NCBI GenBank assembly: GCA_045650505.1 | Contig: JAZRRE010000019.1 | Location: 1 to 9,236, forward strand | Origin: RGIG1681 sp045650505 | GTDB lineage: Bacteria > Bacillota > Clostridia > Christensenellales > UBA1242 | Reading direction: 5' to 3' | DNA: 9,236 nt | In this document: piece after piece, positions 1 to 6,731 of the stretch | Position numbering within the stretch: position 1 is the stretch's first letter | Layout: each line of letters opens with the position of its first letter | Made by a program: the position numbers and the translations under genes | The notes under the pieces: model-generated | The model's input: the letters and a program-made list of their open reading frames with translations, nothing else | Told to the model about the DNA's origin: nothing | Database searches by the model: none

Positions 1-104
1 TAAAACATTTTATTTTATTTTTTTATATTTTTTATTATTTTTTTTAAATTATTTTTTACACTAAAAATTTTTTGTAATTTTTGCTAAAAGTATATGTTTT
101 TTGC

Positions 105-133
105 TTGACATTTATTATTGATTTTTGTATCAT
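105..133 (+). promoter_or_regulatory. Upstream sigma-A-type promoter of the transglutaminase-like gene
   Basis: A perfect -35 box TTGACA (105-110) is followed after 17 bases by TATCAT (128-133), five of six matches to the -10 consensus. Transcription would start near 140 and give a leader of about 80 bases that includes the ribosome binding site AGGAG at 209-213. The 104 bases upstream are almost pure A/T with T runs and show no gene. This is read from sequence only; start-site mapping is not available. Confidence 0.7.
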
Positions 134-173
134 TTTCCACTTATTTTAACCCCTATTTATTTTTGTGTGGCTA

Positions 174-202
174 TTGATTAAATTGTCAAAATTTGATATA
201 AT
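174..202 (+). promoter_or_regulatory. Downstream TG-extended promoter, nearly leaderless
   Basis: TTGATT (174-179), a 17-base spacer and a perfect TATAAT (197-202) preceded by TGA (194-196) form an extended -10 promoter. The predicted start is about 209-210, inside or at the edge of the AGGAG (209-213), so this transcript would have only about 10 bases before the ATG at 220. A short inverted repeat, TCAAA-A-TTTGA (186-196), lies in the spacer and abuts the -10 box, where a repressor could bind; that last point is a guess. Confidence 0.55.
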
Positions 203-219
203 GAAATTAGGAGACAATT

Positions 220-2028
220 ATGTTTATTTCAAAAAACACTAGCCTTAAAGAATTTGATTTTGTGTCACAAAATGAAAATTTTGAGATTTCAAAAGACATC
301 GCTCTAAACAGAGAATATCTTGATTTTTTATGCACAAAATTTCCAAATTCAAAAATAACTATCCTTTCAGGATATGACATTATTTATACATCAACCACAA
401 CACTTTACAACAAAAGTGAAACAAAAATTCTTGCAGACAACGCAAATTATGTGCTTGAAAAATATGGAAAAACTTTAACTTTTGATGAAGACTTTTCTGT
501 TAAACAAGCTATCACCGCTAGCCGAAAAATTAATAATATTGTTGATGAAATTAATTCTGCAAAAGTTAACGGTCAGTCACTTTCACCTTTTGAAAAATTT
601 GTACTCGCTTATCATTTTGTTACTAACAGAGTTTACAATGAAGTTGAAGAAGGTGATGATACTTCAAAATCAAGAAGACTTATTTCCGTTTTAAATAGTG
701 ATAAAATTGTGTGTGTTGGCTTTGCAAGTTTGCTTGCAACCGTACTTAACAGACTTGATATTCCTTGCACAACACAGTGCATTGTTTCTTATGATAACAA
801 TCTTAAAGGATATGGCAACCACGCAACTTGTCTTGTTAGAATTGATGACCCTAAATATAATATGAATGGAATTTATTTTTCAGACCCAACCGGTGACTCT
901 GCAAAGAAACGTTCAATTTTTTATGGCGAAAATTCTTTCACTTCTGCACTTATAAAATATGACACGGTTAAGAAATTTTTTGTGAAACCAATTATGCTAG
1001 ATGCTGCCGCTGTTAAAGAGGATATGCAAACTATTCAAGAAGTTGCAGACAACTCACTTGATGTGCCACCAATACTTGCAAATCTTTTCCCTGAAAAAAC
1101 CGGCGGAAAACCACAAAATGAAATTATTAGAAAAACAATCAATGAACAATTGAATCAATTAAACATTAATAGTGTTATGGAAAATTTAATTTCAAACATT
1201 TCTCAAGAACAAATTGAAATGTTGTCATCTGAAATTGCGAATCGAATTTTAAATTCTTCAAGATTAATGTATGACTATTCAAACGGACAACTTGATATGT
1301 TTTTTAATTCAGTTTCCAACGGTCTTCACTATATGGGTTATTCAAACAAAGAAATTTTATTTCTTTTTGATATATTTTATAATCCAGAAAACAACAAAAA
1401 TATTGCCACAACTTTTTATAAAAATATTCATCATTACACAGAACCTTTTAATGATAAACAAATAAAACAAATTGATGCTGCAGCAAAAGCAATTTCAAGA
1501 ACAGTTGACAGACAAAAAGCATTACTCTCTCAAACAAATTTTAAAGAAACAAAATCTTTAGATGATTGTTATGAAGATATTTTAGATATCTTTTCTTCTT
1601 TTGCTGTTAGTCAAATGCATAACTCAAATGAGCAAATAAACGACAAATATGCTGGGGTTATTAAATATTTAATTTCAAAAGGCGTGTCACTTCACGAAAT
1701 TAAACTTAAACTCAAATCAATGCTTAACTCTTACGATTATAGTGCGGCATATTTTGAACAAAATGATTCACTCTTGAATTATATTGACATAAACGAACAA
1801 GAACTCTACGCGGGCTATTTTTTGCCTTATGTTAAAATTTATAACGAACCTTATAACACTGATTTTGAAAAACTTACAAAAGAAGCAAGATTTGTTTCAA
1901 AAGAAGATTACACAAAAGCGTGCATTAACTATTTTCTTTCTCAAGGTTTATCAAAAGAAGATGCTGTAAAACACGCAGAAGCAATGCTTCAACAAACAAA
2001 CATCTTCAACCCAGACCAATTAAGTTAA
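220..2028 (+). CDS. Transglutaminase-like (papain-fold) protein, cytosolic, 602 aa
   Basis: The protein has no signal peptide or membrane segment, so it should act in the cytosol. Residues about 120-225 match the transglutaminase-like core. A helix (SPFEKFVLAYHFVTNRVYNE) leads to the nucleophile region IVCVGFASLLATVLNRLDIP with Cys165, then NHATCLVRI with His201, then YFSDPTGD with Asp222. The spacing (36 and 21 residues) and the following 'lDP' context fit the family Cys-His-Asp triad. Residues 1-115 and about 260-602 match nothing I recognise; the latter is mostly predicted helix, rich in Asn, Gln and Lys, with a final helical stretch containing LSKEDAVKHAEAML. AGGAG at 209-213, six bases before ATG, supports the start. 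It is a single-gene unit with its own promoters and terminator. The core could be a protease, an amidase, a crosslinker or an inactive fold; the substrate is unknown. Confidence is good for the fold and low for function. Confidence 0.8.
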   Translation: MFISKNTSLKEFDFVSQNENFEISKDIALNREYLDFLCTKFPNSKITILSGYDIIYTSTTTLYNKSETKILADNANYVLEKYGKTLTFDEDFSVKQAITASRKINNIVDEINSAKVNGQSLSPFEKFVLAYHFVTNRVYNEVEEGDDTSKSRRLISVLNSDKIVCVGFASLLATVLNRLDIPCTTQCIVSYDNNLKGYGNHATCLVRIDDPKYNMNGIYFSDPTGDSAKKRSIFYGENSFTSALIKYDTVKKFFVKPIMLDAAAVKEDMQTIQEVADNSLDVPPILANLFPEKTGGKPQNEIIRKTINEQLNQLNINSVMENLISNISQEQIEMLSSEIANRILNSSRLMYDYSNGQLDMFFNSVSNGLHYMGYSNKEILFLFDIFYNPENNKNIATTFYKNIHHYTEPFNDKQIKQIDAAAKAISRTVDRQKALLSQTNFKETKSLDDCYEDILDIFSSFAVSQMHNSNEQINDKYAGVIKYLISKGVSLHEIKLKLKSMLNSYDYSAAYFEQNDSLLNYIDINEQELYAGYFLPYVKIYNEPYNTDFEKLTKEARFVSKEDYTKACINYFLSQGLSKEDAVKHAEAMLQQTNIFNPDQLS

Positions 2029-2039
2029 TTTTTACGCAA

Positions 2040-2067
2040 AAAAAGAGAGGCGTTAACCTCTCTTTTT
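2040..2067. terminator. Bidirectional intrinsic terminator between the transglutaminase-like gene and leuS
   Basis: AAAAAGAGAGG (2040-2050) pairs perfectly with CCTCTCTTTTT (2057-2067) around the loop CGTTAA, an 11 bp stem. The U-tract on the + strand serves the gene ending at 2028. The complementary A-tract becomes a U-tract on the - strand and serves leuS, whose stop is 12 bases away at 2079. Confidence 0.9.
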
Positions 2068-2078
2068 ATTTTGCTTTT

Positions 2079-4493
2079 TTATTTAACAATAATATTCAAA
2101 ATTTTCTTTGGAACATAAATCACTTTAACAATGTTGCCATCTAAATATTTTGAAATTTCAGCATTTTCTTTTGCTGCTGCCATAATGTCATCTTGACTTG
2201 CTTCAGCAGAAACTTTAACAACTCCTCTAACCTTTCCGTTAACTTGAACAGGAATTTCAATTTCATCTAAAACAAGAGCAGATTCATCAACTGTTGGCCA
2301 TTTTTCTTCTTCGAAGTTTGTGCCAAGTTCTGCAACTTCATAAAGTTCATTTGCAACGTGTGGTGCAAATGGGCTTGTGATTAAAAGAAGTTTCTTATAT
2401 TCATCTTTTGTGAGTTTTCCCACTTTATAAATTTCGTTAACAAGAATCATAATCGCAGAAACTGCTGTGTTGAATTTTGCATTATCAATATCAAATGTAA
2501 CTTTCTTAACTGCTTGATTCACAGCAAATTTAAGTTCAGGTGTTTCGCCTGTACCAGAAACCATTTCTTGCATGTTCCAAATTCTTGTAATGAGTTTGTG
2601 GCAAGCTTTTAAGCCTTCTTCACTCCAAGTTGCCTTTTCACTATATTCGCCAATGAATGACATCCACATACGAAGTGCATCTGCACCATAAGCATCAATC
2701 ATAACACGAGGGTCAACACCGTTTCCAGCAGACTTACTCATTTTCTTTCCATCAGCACCAAGAATTAAACCTTGAGAAATTCTCTTTTTGAATGGTTCAT
2801 CAACAGGAACAAGGTCAAGGTCATAAAGAACTTTAACCCAGAATCTTGCATATAAAAGGTGTCTTGTTGTGTGTTCATTTCCACCATTATATAAACAAAC
2901 AGGAAGCCAAGCATTGAGTGCTTCTTTGCTTGCAAATTCGTTTTTATTGTGTGGGTCGCAATATCTTAAGAAATACCAAGAAGAACCAGCCCAACCTGGC
3001 ATTGTGTCGGTTTCACGCTTTGCAGGTGCGCCGCAACATGGGCAAGTTGTGTTTACCCATTCACTAATCACTGAAAGTGGAGATTCACCATCTTTAGTTG
3101 GTTCATAAGATTCAACCTTTGGAAGTGTGATTGGAAGGTTTTCTTCTTTTTCTGGAACCCAACCACATTTTTCACAGTGAATCATTGGGATTGGTTCTCC
3201 CCAATATCTTTGTCTTGAGAAAATCCAATCACGCATTTTGAAATTAAGTTTCTTTCTTGCAACACCCATTTTAACAAGTTTTTCAGTGATTGCTTCTTTT
3301 GCTTCTTCAACAGTTAAACCTGTAAACTCTGCAGAGTTCATAAGTTTAATGCCTTTGCCAAGATAGTCATATTTTTCAAGTGCTTTTTCACTTACATCGC
3401 CTTCAATAACTTGAATTTTGTCAATGCCAAATTTGTCAGCAAATTCATAGTCACGTTGGTCATGTGTTGGAACAGCCATAACAGCACCTGTTCCGTAACC
3501 AGCAAGCACGAAGTCACCAATATAAACATCAACTTCTTTGCCGTTTACTGGGTTGATTGCTTGAATGCCTTCAAGTTTTAAACCTGACTTATCTTTATTC
3601 ATTTCAATTCTGTCAAATTCACTCTTTTTAGCAGTTTCAGCACGATATTTTTCAACTTCTGCCCAGTTAGAAATTTTATCTTTTAAACTGTCAACAATTT
3701 TGCTTTCTGGCGCAAGCACCATAAATGTGATACCATAAATTGTTTCAATGCAGGTTGTGAAAATTGAAAACTCTCCACCTTGTTTAATTTTGAAATCAAC
3801 TTCAACACCTTCACTCTTTCCAATCCAATTAAGTTGGCTGGTTTTAATATAGTCAAGATAGTCAGTTTTTGAAAGGTCATCAGCAAGTCTTTCGCCATAC
3901 TTTGTCATTTTCAAAATCCATTGTGCTTTTGACTTTTGAGTGGTTTCAGCGTGACATTGACAGCAAGTGCCATCTTCAACTTCTTCATTAGCAAGAACGC
4001 CACAGTTTGGACAATAGTTAACAGTTGTTTCTTGCTTTTCAGCAAGACCTTTTTTGAAGAATTGAATAAATTGCCATTGTGTCCATTTATAATAATCTTC
4101 ATCACAAGAGTTGATTGTTCTGTTCCAATCAAAAGAAATTCCAAGACCTTTGATTTGTTTATGGAATGTTTCAATGTTTCTTTCAACAATTTCTTGTGGA
4201 AGTTTATGTTCACGAATTGCAGTTCTTTCAGCCTCAAGACCAAACGCATCAGTTCCAAATGGGAAAAGCACATTTTTGCCAGAAAGTCTTTCTTTTCTTG
4301 CATAAGCATCTATTGCTGTGTAACTTCTTGTGTGACCCAAGTGAAGACCAATGCCTGATGGATAAGGAAACTCAATCAAAATATATTCATTTTCTTTGCC
4401 TTCAGCGTGATTTTCAACACTGTAAGTTCTGTTATCGTCCCAAATCTTTTGCCATTTAGCTTCGATTTCTTTTGGACTATATTTCTTAATCAT
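2079..4493 (-). CDS. leuS: Leucyl-tRNA synthetase (LeuRS), 804 aa
   Basis: This class I enzyme charges tRNA-Leu with leucine using ATP, in the cytosol; 804 residues is full length for the bacterial enzyme. The HIGH-type motif is HLGH (51-54) after PYPSG, and the KMSKS loop is at 584-588. A zinc module has Cys161, 164, 177 and 180; a second Cys set is 440/443 with 484/487. The CP1 editing domain spans about 225-420: GTGAVMAVPTHDQRD (335-348) keeps the conserved Asp348, and the threonine-rich loop is TTCIET (246-251) where most bacterial enzymes have TTRPDT. The anticodon-binding helices and the C-terminal domain (VQVNGKVRGVV, about 749-759) are complete. GAGG at 4502-4499, five bases upstream of ATG, supports the start. 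It is monocistronic, with its own promoter and terminator. I see no T-box leader: the predicted 5' leader is only about 30 bases. Confidence 0.98.
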   Translation of the reverse strand: MIKKYSPKEIEAKWQKIWDDNRTYSVENHAEGKENEYILIEFPYPSGIGLHLGHTRSYTAIDAYARKERLSGKNVLFPFGTDAFGLEAERTAIREHKLPQEIVERNIETFHKQIKGLGISFDWNRTINSCDEDYYKWTQWQFIQFFKKGLAEKQETTVNYCPNCGVLANEEVEDGTCCQCHAETTQKSKAQWILKMTKYGERLADDLSKTDYLDYIKTSQLNWIGKSEGVEVDFKIKQGGEFSIFTTCIETIYGITFMVLAPESKIVDSLKDKISNWAEVEKYRAETAKKSEFDRIEMNKDKSGLKLEGIQAINPVNGKEVDVYIGDFVLAGYGTGAVMAVPTHDQRDYEFADKFGIDKIQVIEGDVSEKALEKYDYLGKGIKLMNSAEFTGLTVEEAKEAITEKLVKMGVARKKLNFKMRDWIFSRQRYWGEPIPMIHCEKCGWVPEKEENLPITLPKVESYEPTKDGESPLSVISEWVNTTCPCCGAPAKRETDTMPGWAGSSWYFLRYCDPHNKNEFASKEALNAWLPVCLYNGGNEHTTRHLLYARFWVKVLYDLDLVPVDEPFKKRISQGLILGADGKKMSKSAGNGVDPRVMIDAYGADALRMWMSFIGEYSEKATWSEEGLKACHKLITRIWNMQEMVSGTGETPELKFAVNQAVKKVTFDIDNAKFNTAVSAIMILVNEIYKVGKLTKDEYKKLLLITSPFAPHVANELYEVAELGTNFEEEKWPTVDESALVLDEIEIPVQVNGKVRGVVKVSAEASQDDIMAAAKENAEISKYLDGNIVKVIYVPKKILNIIVK

Positions 4494-4531
4494 AATAACC
4501 TCGCTAGTTTGAAAAATTTAATTACTTTTTT

Positions 4532-4560
4532 AATATAACACTATTTTTTGATTTTCTCAA
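4532..4560 (-). promoter_or_regulatory. leuS promoter (TG-extended)
   Basis: Read on the - strand, TTGAGA (4560-4555) is followed after 17 bases by TATATT (4537-4532), with TG one base before the -10 box (4540-4539). Transcription should start near 4525, leaving a leader of about 32 bases before the leuS ATG. This leader is too short to hold a T-box riboswitch. The promoter is back to back with that of the gene at 4715; about 90 bases of almost pure A/T lie between the two -35 boxes. Confidence 0.7.
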
Positions 4561-4651
4561 TATTTTTTGAATATTTTATATAATATTATTTATAAATATA
4601 ATAGTTATAAGTTTTCAATCTGTTTAAGCCCTCTTAAATTTTTAATTGCTA

Positions 4652-4680
4652 TTGAAAAGACCAAAACCTTATGATATAAT
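4652..4680 (+). promoter_or_regulatory. Promoter of the 177-aa orphan gene (TG-extended)
   Basis: TTGAAA (4652-4657), a 17-base spacer and a perfect TATAAT (4675-4680) preceded by TGA (4672-4674). The predicted start near 4687 gives a leader of about 28 bases. The block TGATATAATcAAATT (4672-4686) matches 14 of 15 bases of 194-208 in front of the transglutaminase-like gene. The promoter lies inside the upstream extension of the open frame (a TTG at 4646), so translation cannot sensibly begin there. Confidence 0.8.
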
Positions 4681-4701
4681 CAAATTGTTTCTAATTTATT
4701 T

Positions 4702-4707
4702 AGGGGG
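4702..4707 (+). promoter_or_regulatory. Ribosome binding site that fixes the start at 4715
   Basis: AGGGGG lies seven bases before the ATG at 4715-4717. The frame remains open back to a TTG at 4646, but that codon lies upstream of the -35 box and has no comparable site, so the downstream ATG is the start. Confidence 0.85.
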
Positions 4708-4714
4708 AAATTTT

Positions 4715-5248
4715 ATGAGAAAAGAAAATTGGCTTGCGCCAGTGTCTAGAGAAGATGCTGCAAACTTTGCGCAAAAATATATGAACATTGAAACATTTAG
4801 AACCGTTGATGAACTTGAAGATTTAAACTATGGCAAATTTTTCAAAATCGAAGGTTTCACAAAAGATGAAATCATCACACAATGGGGTTCTCCAAAAAAA
4901 CACATTTCTGTTAATCTTGGTGCTTATGGTCCAATCGATGCTGACCAATATCTTGAAACCAGCCTTGATGATTTGAGTCAACTTTTTGGTGAAGACCAAA
5001 ACCTTATTAATATTTATCTTTCTTGGGTTATGCTTGTTGCTGAAAAGAATGCTGGAAGAGTTGTTGATGGAAAAACTTATTTAGAAAGTTTTTCAAACGC
5101 TTGCAACTCACATATTGATTTAGTTAAATCAGCAGAAATTAGAACCATTGAAAGTGAAGCAGATGAAAAGAAAAAATGTGTTTCAGCATTTGTTGCTCAT
5201 GCTGCTCCAGCAAAAACAACTGAAACAGTTGCACCACAAAAACAATAA
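4715..5248 (+). CDS. Hypothetical soluble protein, 177 aa, orphan
   Basis: I do not recognise this protein. It has no signal peptide or membrane segment and looks soluble and acidic. Residues 10-25 (VSREDAANFAQKYMNI) and about 84-113 look helical. The centre (37-75) has a mixed pattern with GKFFKIEGFTKDEI and a Gly-Pro turn, which suggests a small alpha/beta domain. A Lys-rich stretch (152-154) precedes a low-complexity Ala/Thr/Pro/Lys/Gln tail (about 160-177). Codon use resembles its neighbours, with no sign of recent transfer. The very strong promoter, the strong ribosome binding site and the tight terminator suggest a well-expressed single-gene unit. It lies divergent from leuS, but nothing ties it to aminoacylation. 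Coding status is secure; function is unknown. Confidence 0.85.
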   Translation: MRKENWLAPVSREDAANFAQKYMNIETFRTVDELEDLNYGKFFKIEGFTKDEIITQWGSPKKHISVNLGAYGPIDADQYLETSLDDLSQLFGEDQNLINIYLSWVMLVAEKNAGRVVDGKTYLESFSNACNSHIDLVKSAEIRTIESEADEKKKCVSAFVAHAAPAKTTETVAPQKQ

Positions 5249-5255
5249 TAAAAAC

Positions 5256-5285
5256 AAAAACTCAAACCATTTGGTTTGGGTTTTT
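5256..5285. terminator. Bidirectional intrinsic terminator between the orphan gene and the VanW gene
   Basis: CTCAAACC (5261-5268) pairs with GGTTTGGG (5273-5280) around the loop ATTT, with one G-U pair on the + strand transcript. Flanking AAAAA (5256-5260) and TTTTT (5281-5285) extend the stem to 13 bp. The U-tract serves the gene ending at 5248. On the - strand the A-tract becomes a U-tract and ends the operon whose last stop codon is at 5296-5298. Confidence 0.9.
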
Positions 5286-5295
5286 ATTTTGCTTT

Positions 5296-6579
5296 TTAAA
5301 CTATATTTTTAACAATTATTCCACGCGTTGGGTTATAAGTATTTGAACGAATTTTTTGAGTTTTAACAAGCATTCCTTTTTTGTCATAATAATTTAAATA
5401 TCCGTTTGAAGAAAAACCATCTTTGGCATAACTTATTCGTTTTTCTTCTCCAGCAAAAACACCAAATTCTTCTGCTTTTTTAGGGTCGGTTATCACCTCT
5501 TCTTTTTCTGCTGGAATGATTTTTATTTTTTCACTAAACCTTGTAATTTTAAAATCGTTAGGTTTGCCAAAAATTTTAACCCTGCAAATATCACCTTTTG
5601 AAGAAGTGGTAAAAATTAATTTTGAACCAGAATTGTTTCGAATAACCAAATCACTTGAACCGGTGTTCACCATTGCATCAAAACTTGGCTCAATGTAAGA
5701 CACCGGCAAACTGTGATTGTGAACCTCTAAAATTTCAAGCCCCGCTAGAAGGCACGCATTATAAAGCGTGGTGCTAACCTGACACACTCCACCACCAAAA
5801 CCCTCAACAAAAGTTCCACCTGAAATTATTTTTGCTAGCATATAACCCGCTTTTTCATTTCGCTCGCCCGTCACTTTGTTAAAACTTAAAATTTCTCCAT
5901 CTTCAAGTATCACACCATCAAATGCCTCAAGCGCCACTTTGATGTTGTTTTTTCTTGCTATTGAACTTGTTTCAAAATTTGTTGAAAAACAACTTTTTTC
6001 ACGCATTTTATTTTCACTTGCATTGTCTTTAAAATCTTCAATTTTTAAGTTGATTTTTATTTGTTTTTTATTATTTAAAATCTGTTTTTCAAGTGACTCA
6101 AAAAAATCTATTTCGTTTAAAAATTTTCCAACCTCACCTTTTTTGATGTATATTTCACAACTGTTTTTTATCACAAAAACTTCATCGTCAATAAAATCTT
6201 TTTCAAGAAGAGTTTTTAATTTTTTTAAAATTATTTCTAGTTCAGGAAACAGATATAGCATTTGTTCTTTTTTTGAAAGACCAAAATTTTTAAGAAGTTT
6301 TAAAATCTCTTCTTTGTTTTGATTTCTTCTTACTTCAATTTGAAATTTTGATAAGTTTAAATTTTTAAAATCAGTTTCTTTAAAAACAAATTTTTTGTTT
6401 TGATAAATAAATTCAAATTCAAAAGAATTGTTTTTTGAAAACTCTTTATTTTCAGTTAAAAAATTTGTTGCAAACGCTTTGTTTTGGTTAAAATTTTCAC
6501 TCACCAAAAAAGCTATGGCATAAAAAATTGCCATAATAAAAAATAAGAGTTTGAAGCAGATTTTTTGAATCTTTTTCAT
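5296..6579 (-). CDS. VanW-family exported protein with G5-like C-terminus, 427 aa
   Basis: The N-terminus MKKIQKICFK followed by a hydrophobic stretch (11-26) is a signal peptide or membrane anchor, so the protein should act outside the membrane. Residues about 50-185 resemble one divergent PG_binding_4 unit, including FIYQNKKFVFKETDF and a GxVGKFLNEIDFFESLEKQI segment. The VanW domain is about 197-338 and holds its signature GGGVCQVSTTLYNA (262-275) and the segment HNHSLPVSYIEPSFDAMVN. Residues about 343-420 look like a G5 domain. This order matches the YoaR-type proteins of Bacillota, about the usual length. VanW proteins are linked to the cell wall; their biochemical activity is not established. 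The start has only a weak ribosome binding site (GAG too close to ATG), so translation may depend on coupling from the microprotein gene, whose stop is 29 bases upstream. It is the last gene of the cca operon. Confidence 0.9.
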   Translation of the reverse strand: MKKIQKICFKLLFFIMAIFYAIAFLVSENFNQNKAFATNFLTENKEFSKNNSFEFEFIYQNKKFVFKETDFKNLNLSKFQIEVRRNQNKEEILKLLKNFGLSKKEQMLYLFPELEIILKKLKTLLEKDFIDDEVFVIKNSCEIYIKKGEVGKFLNEIDFFESLEKQILNNKKQIKINLKIEDFKDNASENKMREKSCFSTNFETSSIARKNNIKVALEAFDGVILEDGEILSFNKVTGERNEKAGYMLAKIISGGTFVEGFGGGVCQVSTTLYNACLLAGLEILEVHNHSLPVSYIEPSFDAMVNTGSSDLVIRNNSGSKLIFTTSSKGDICRVKIFGKPNDFKITRFSEKIKIIPAEKEEVITDPKKAEEFGVFAGEEKRISYAKDGFSSNGYLNYYDKKGMLVKTQKIRSNTYNPTRGIIVKNIV

Positions 6580-6608
6580 ACTCTTATTTTGTCTTTATTT
6601 ATATTTTT

Positions 6609-6731
6609 TTATTTATCTTTTTTTTCTAAATTTTTTAGTTTGAATTTTTCTAAATTTTCGCTGTGATTAATCATAAAAATTGCTATCATATTTATTAAAA
6701 TCACAAAACTTATAAGCATTACAAAAAACAT
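6609..6731 (-). CDS. Single-pass membrane microprotein, 40 aa, coupled to the upstream nucleotidyltransferase gene
   Basis: The ATG at 6731-6729 overlaps the stop codon of the upstream nucleotidyltransferase gene by one base (TAATG), a classic translational-coupling junction. The frame runs 40 codons to TAA at 6611-6609. The product starts with about 21 hydrophobic residues (MFFVMLISFVILINMIAIFM), enough for one membrane helix, and ends in a charged tail rich in Lys and Glu (FKLKNLEKKDK) that would probably face the cytosol by the positive-inside rule. No clear ribosome binding site is seen, which fits reinitiation after the upstream stop. The next gene, encoding a VanW protein, starts 29 bases after its stop. 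I recognise no family. Such short A/T-rich frames can arise by chance, but the overlap, the clean hydrophobic-then-charged layout and the otherwise unexplained 151-base gap argue that it is real. Confidence 0.6.
   Translation of the reverse strand: MFFVMLISFVILINMIAIFMINHSENLEKFKLKNLEKKDK

Noticed and set aside
1..60. Similarity between the left end and the reverse complement of the right end (shared TTTTTAAATTATT), as if terminal inverted repeats
   Set aside because: The match is short, low-complexity A/T sequence and breaks down on both sides.
2869..3108. 79-codon frame on the + strand opposite leuS
   Set aside because: Antisense shadow of the LeuRS catalytic region; no start signals.
3936..4358. 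Open frames of 140, 97 and 64 codons on the + strand opposite leuS
   Set aside because: They lie inside the full-length, motif-complete leuS, show no ribosome binding sites or recognisable domains, and arise from its codon composition.
4646..4714. TTG start giving a 23-residue N-terminal extension to the orphan protein
   Set aside because: The promoter (4652-4680) lies downstream of this codon and the strong AGGGGG site points to the ATG at 4715.
4494..4714. T-box riboswitch upstream of leuS
   Set aside because: No specifier loop or conserved T-box sequence, and the promoter is too close to the start codon.
5876..6322. 148-codon + strand frame rich in Ser/Phe/Leu/Ile opposite the VanW gene
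   Set aside because: Antisense to a gene with clear signal peptide, VanW and G5 regions; composition mirrors Lys/Glu-rich codons on the other strand.
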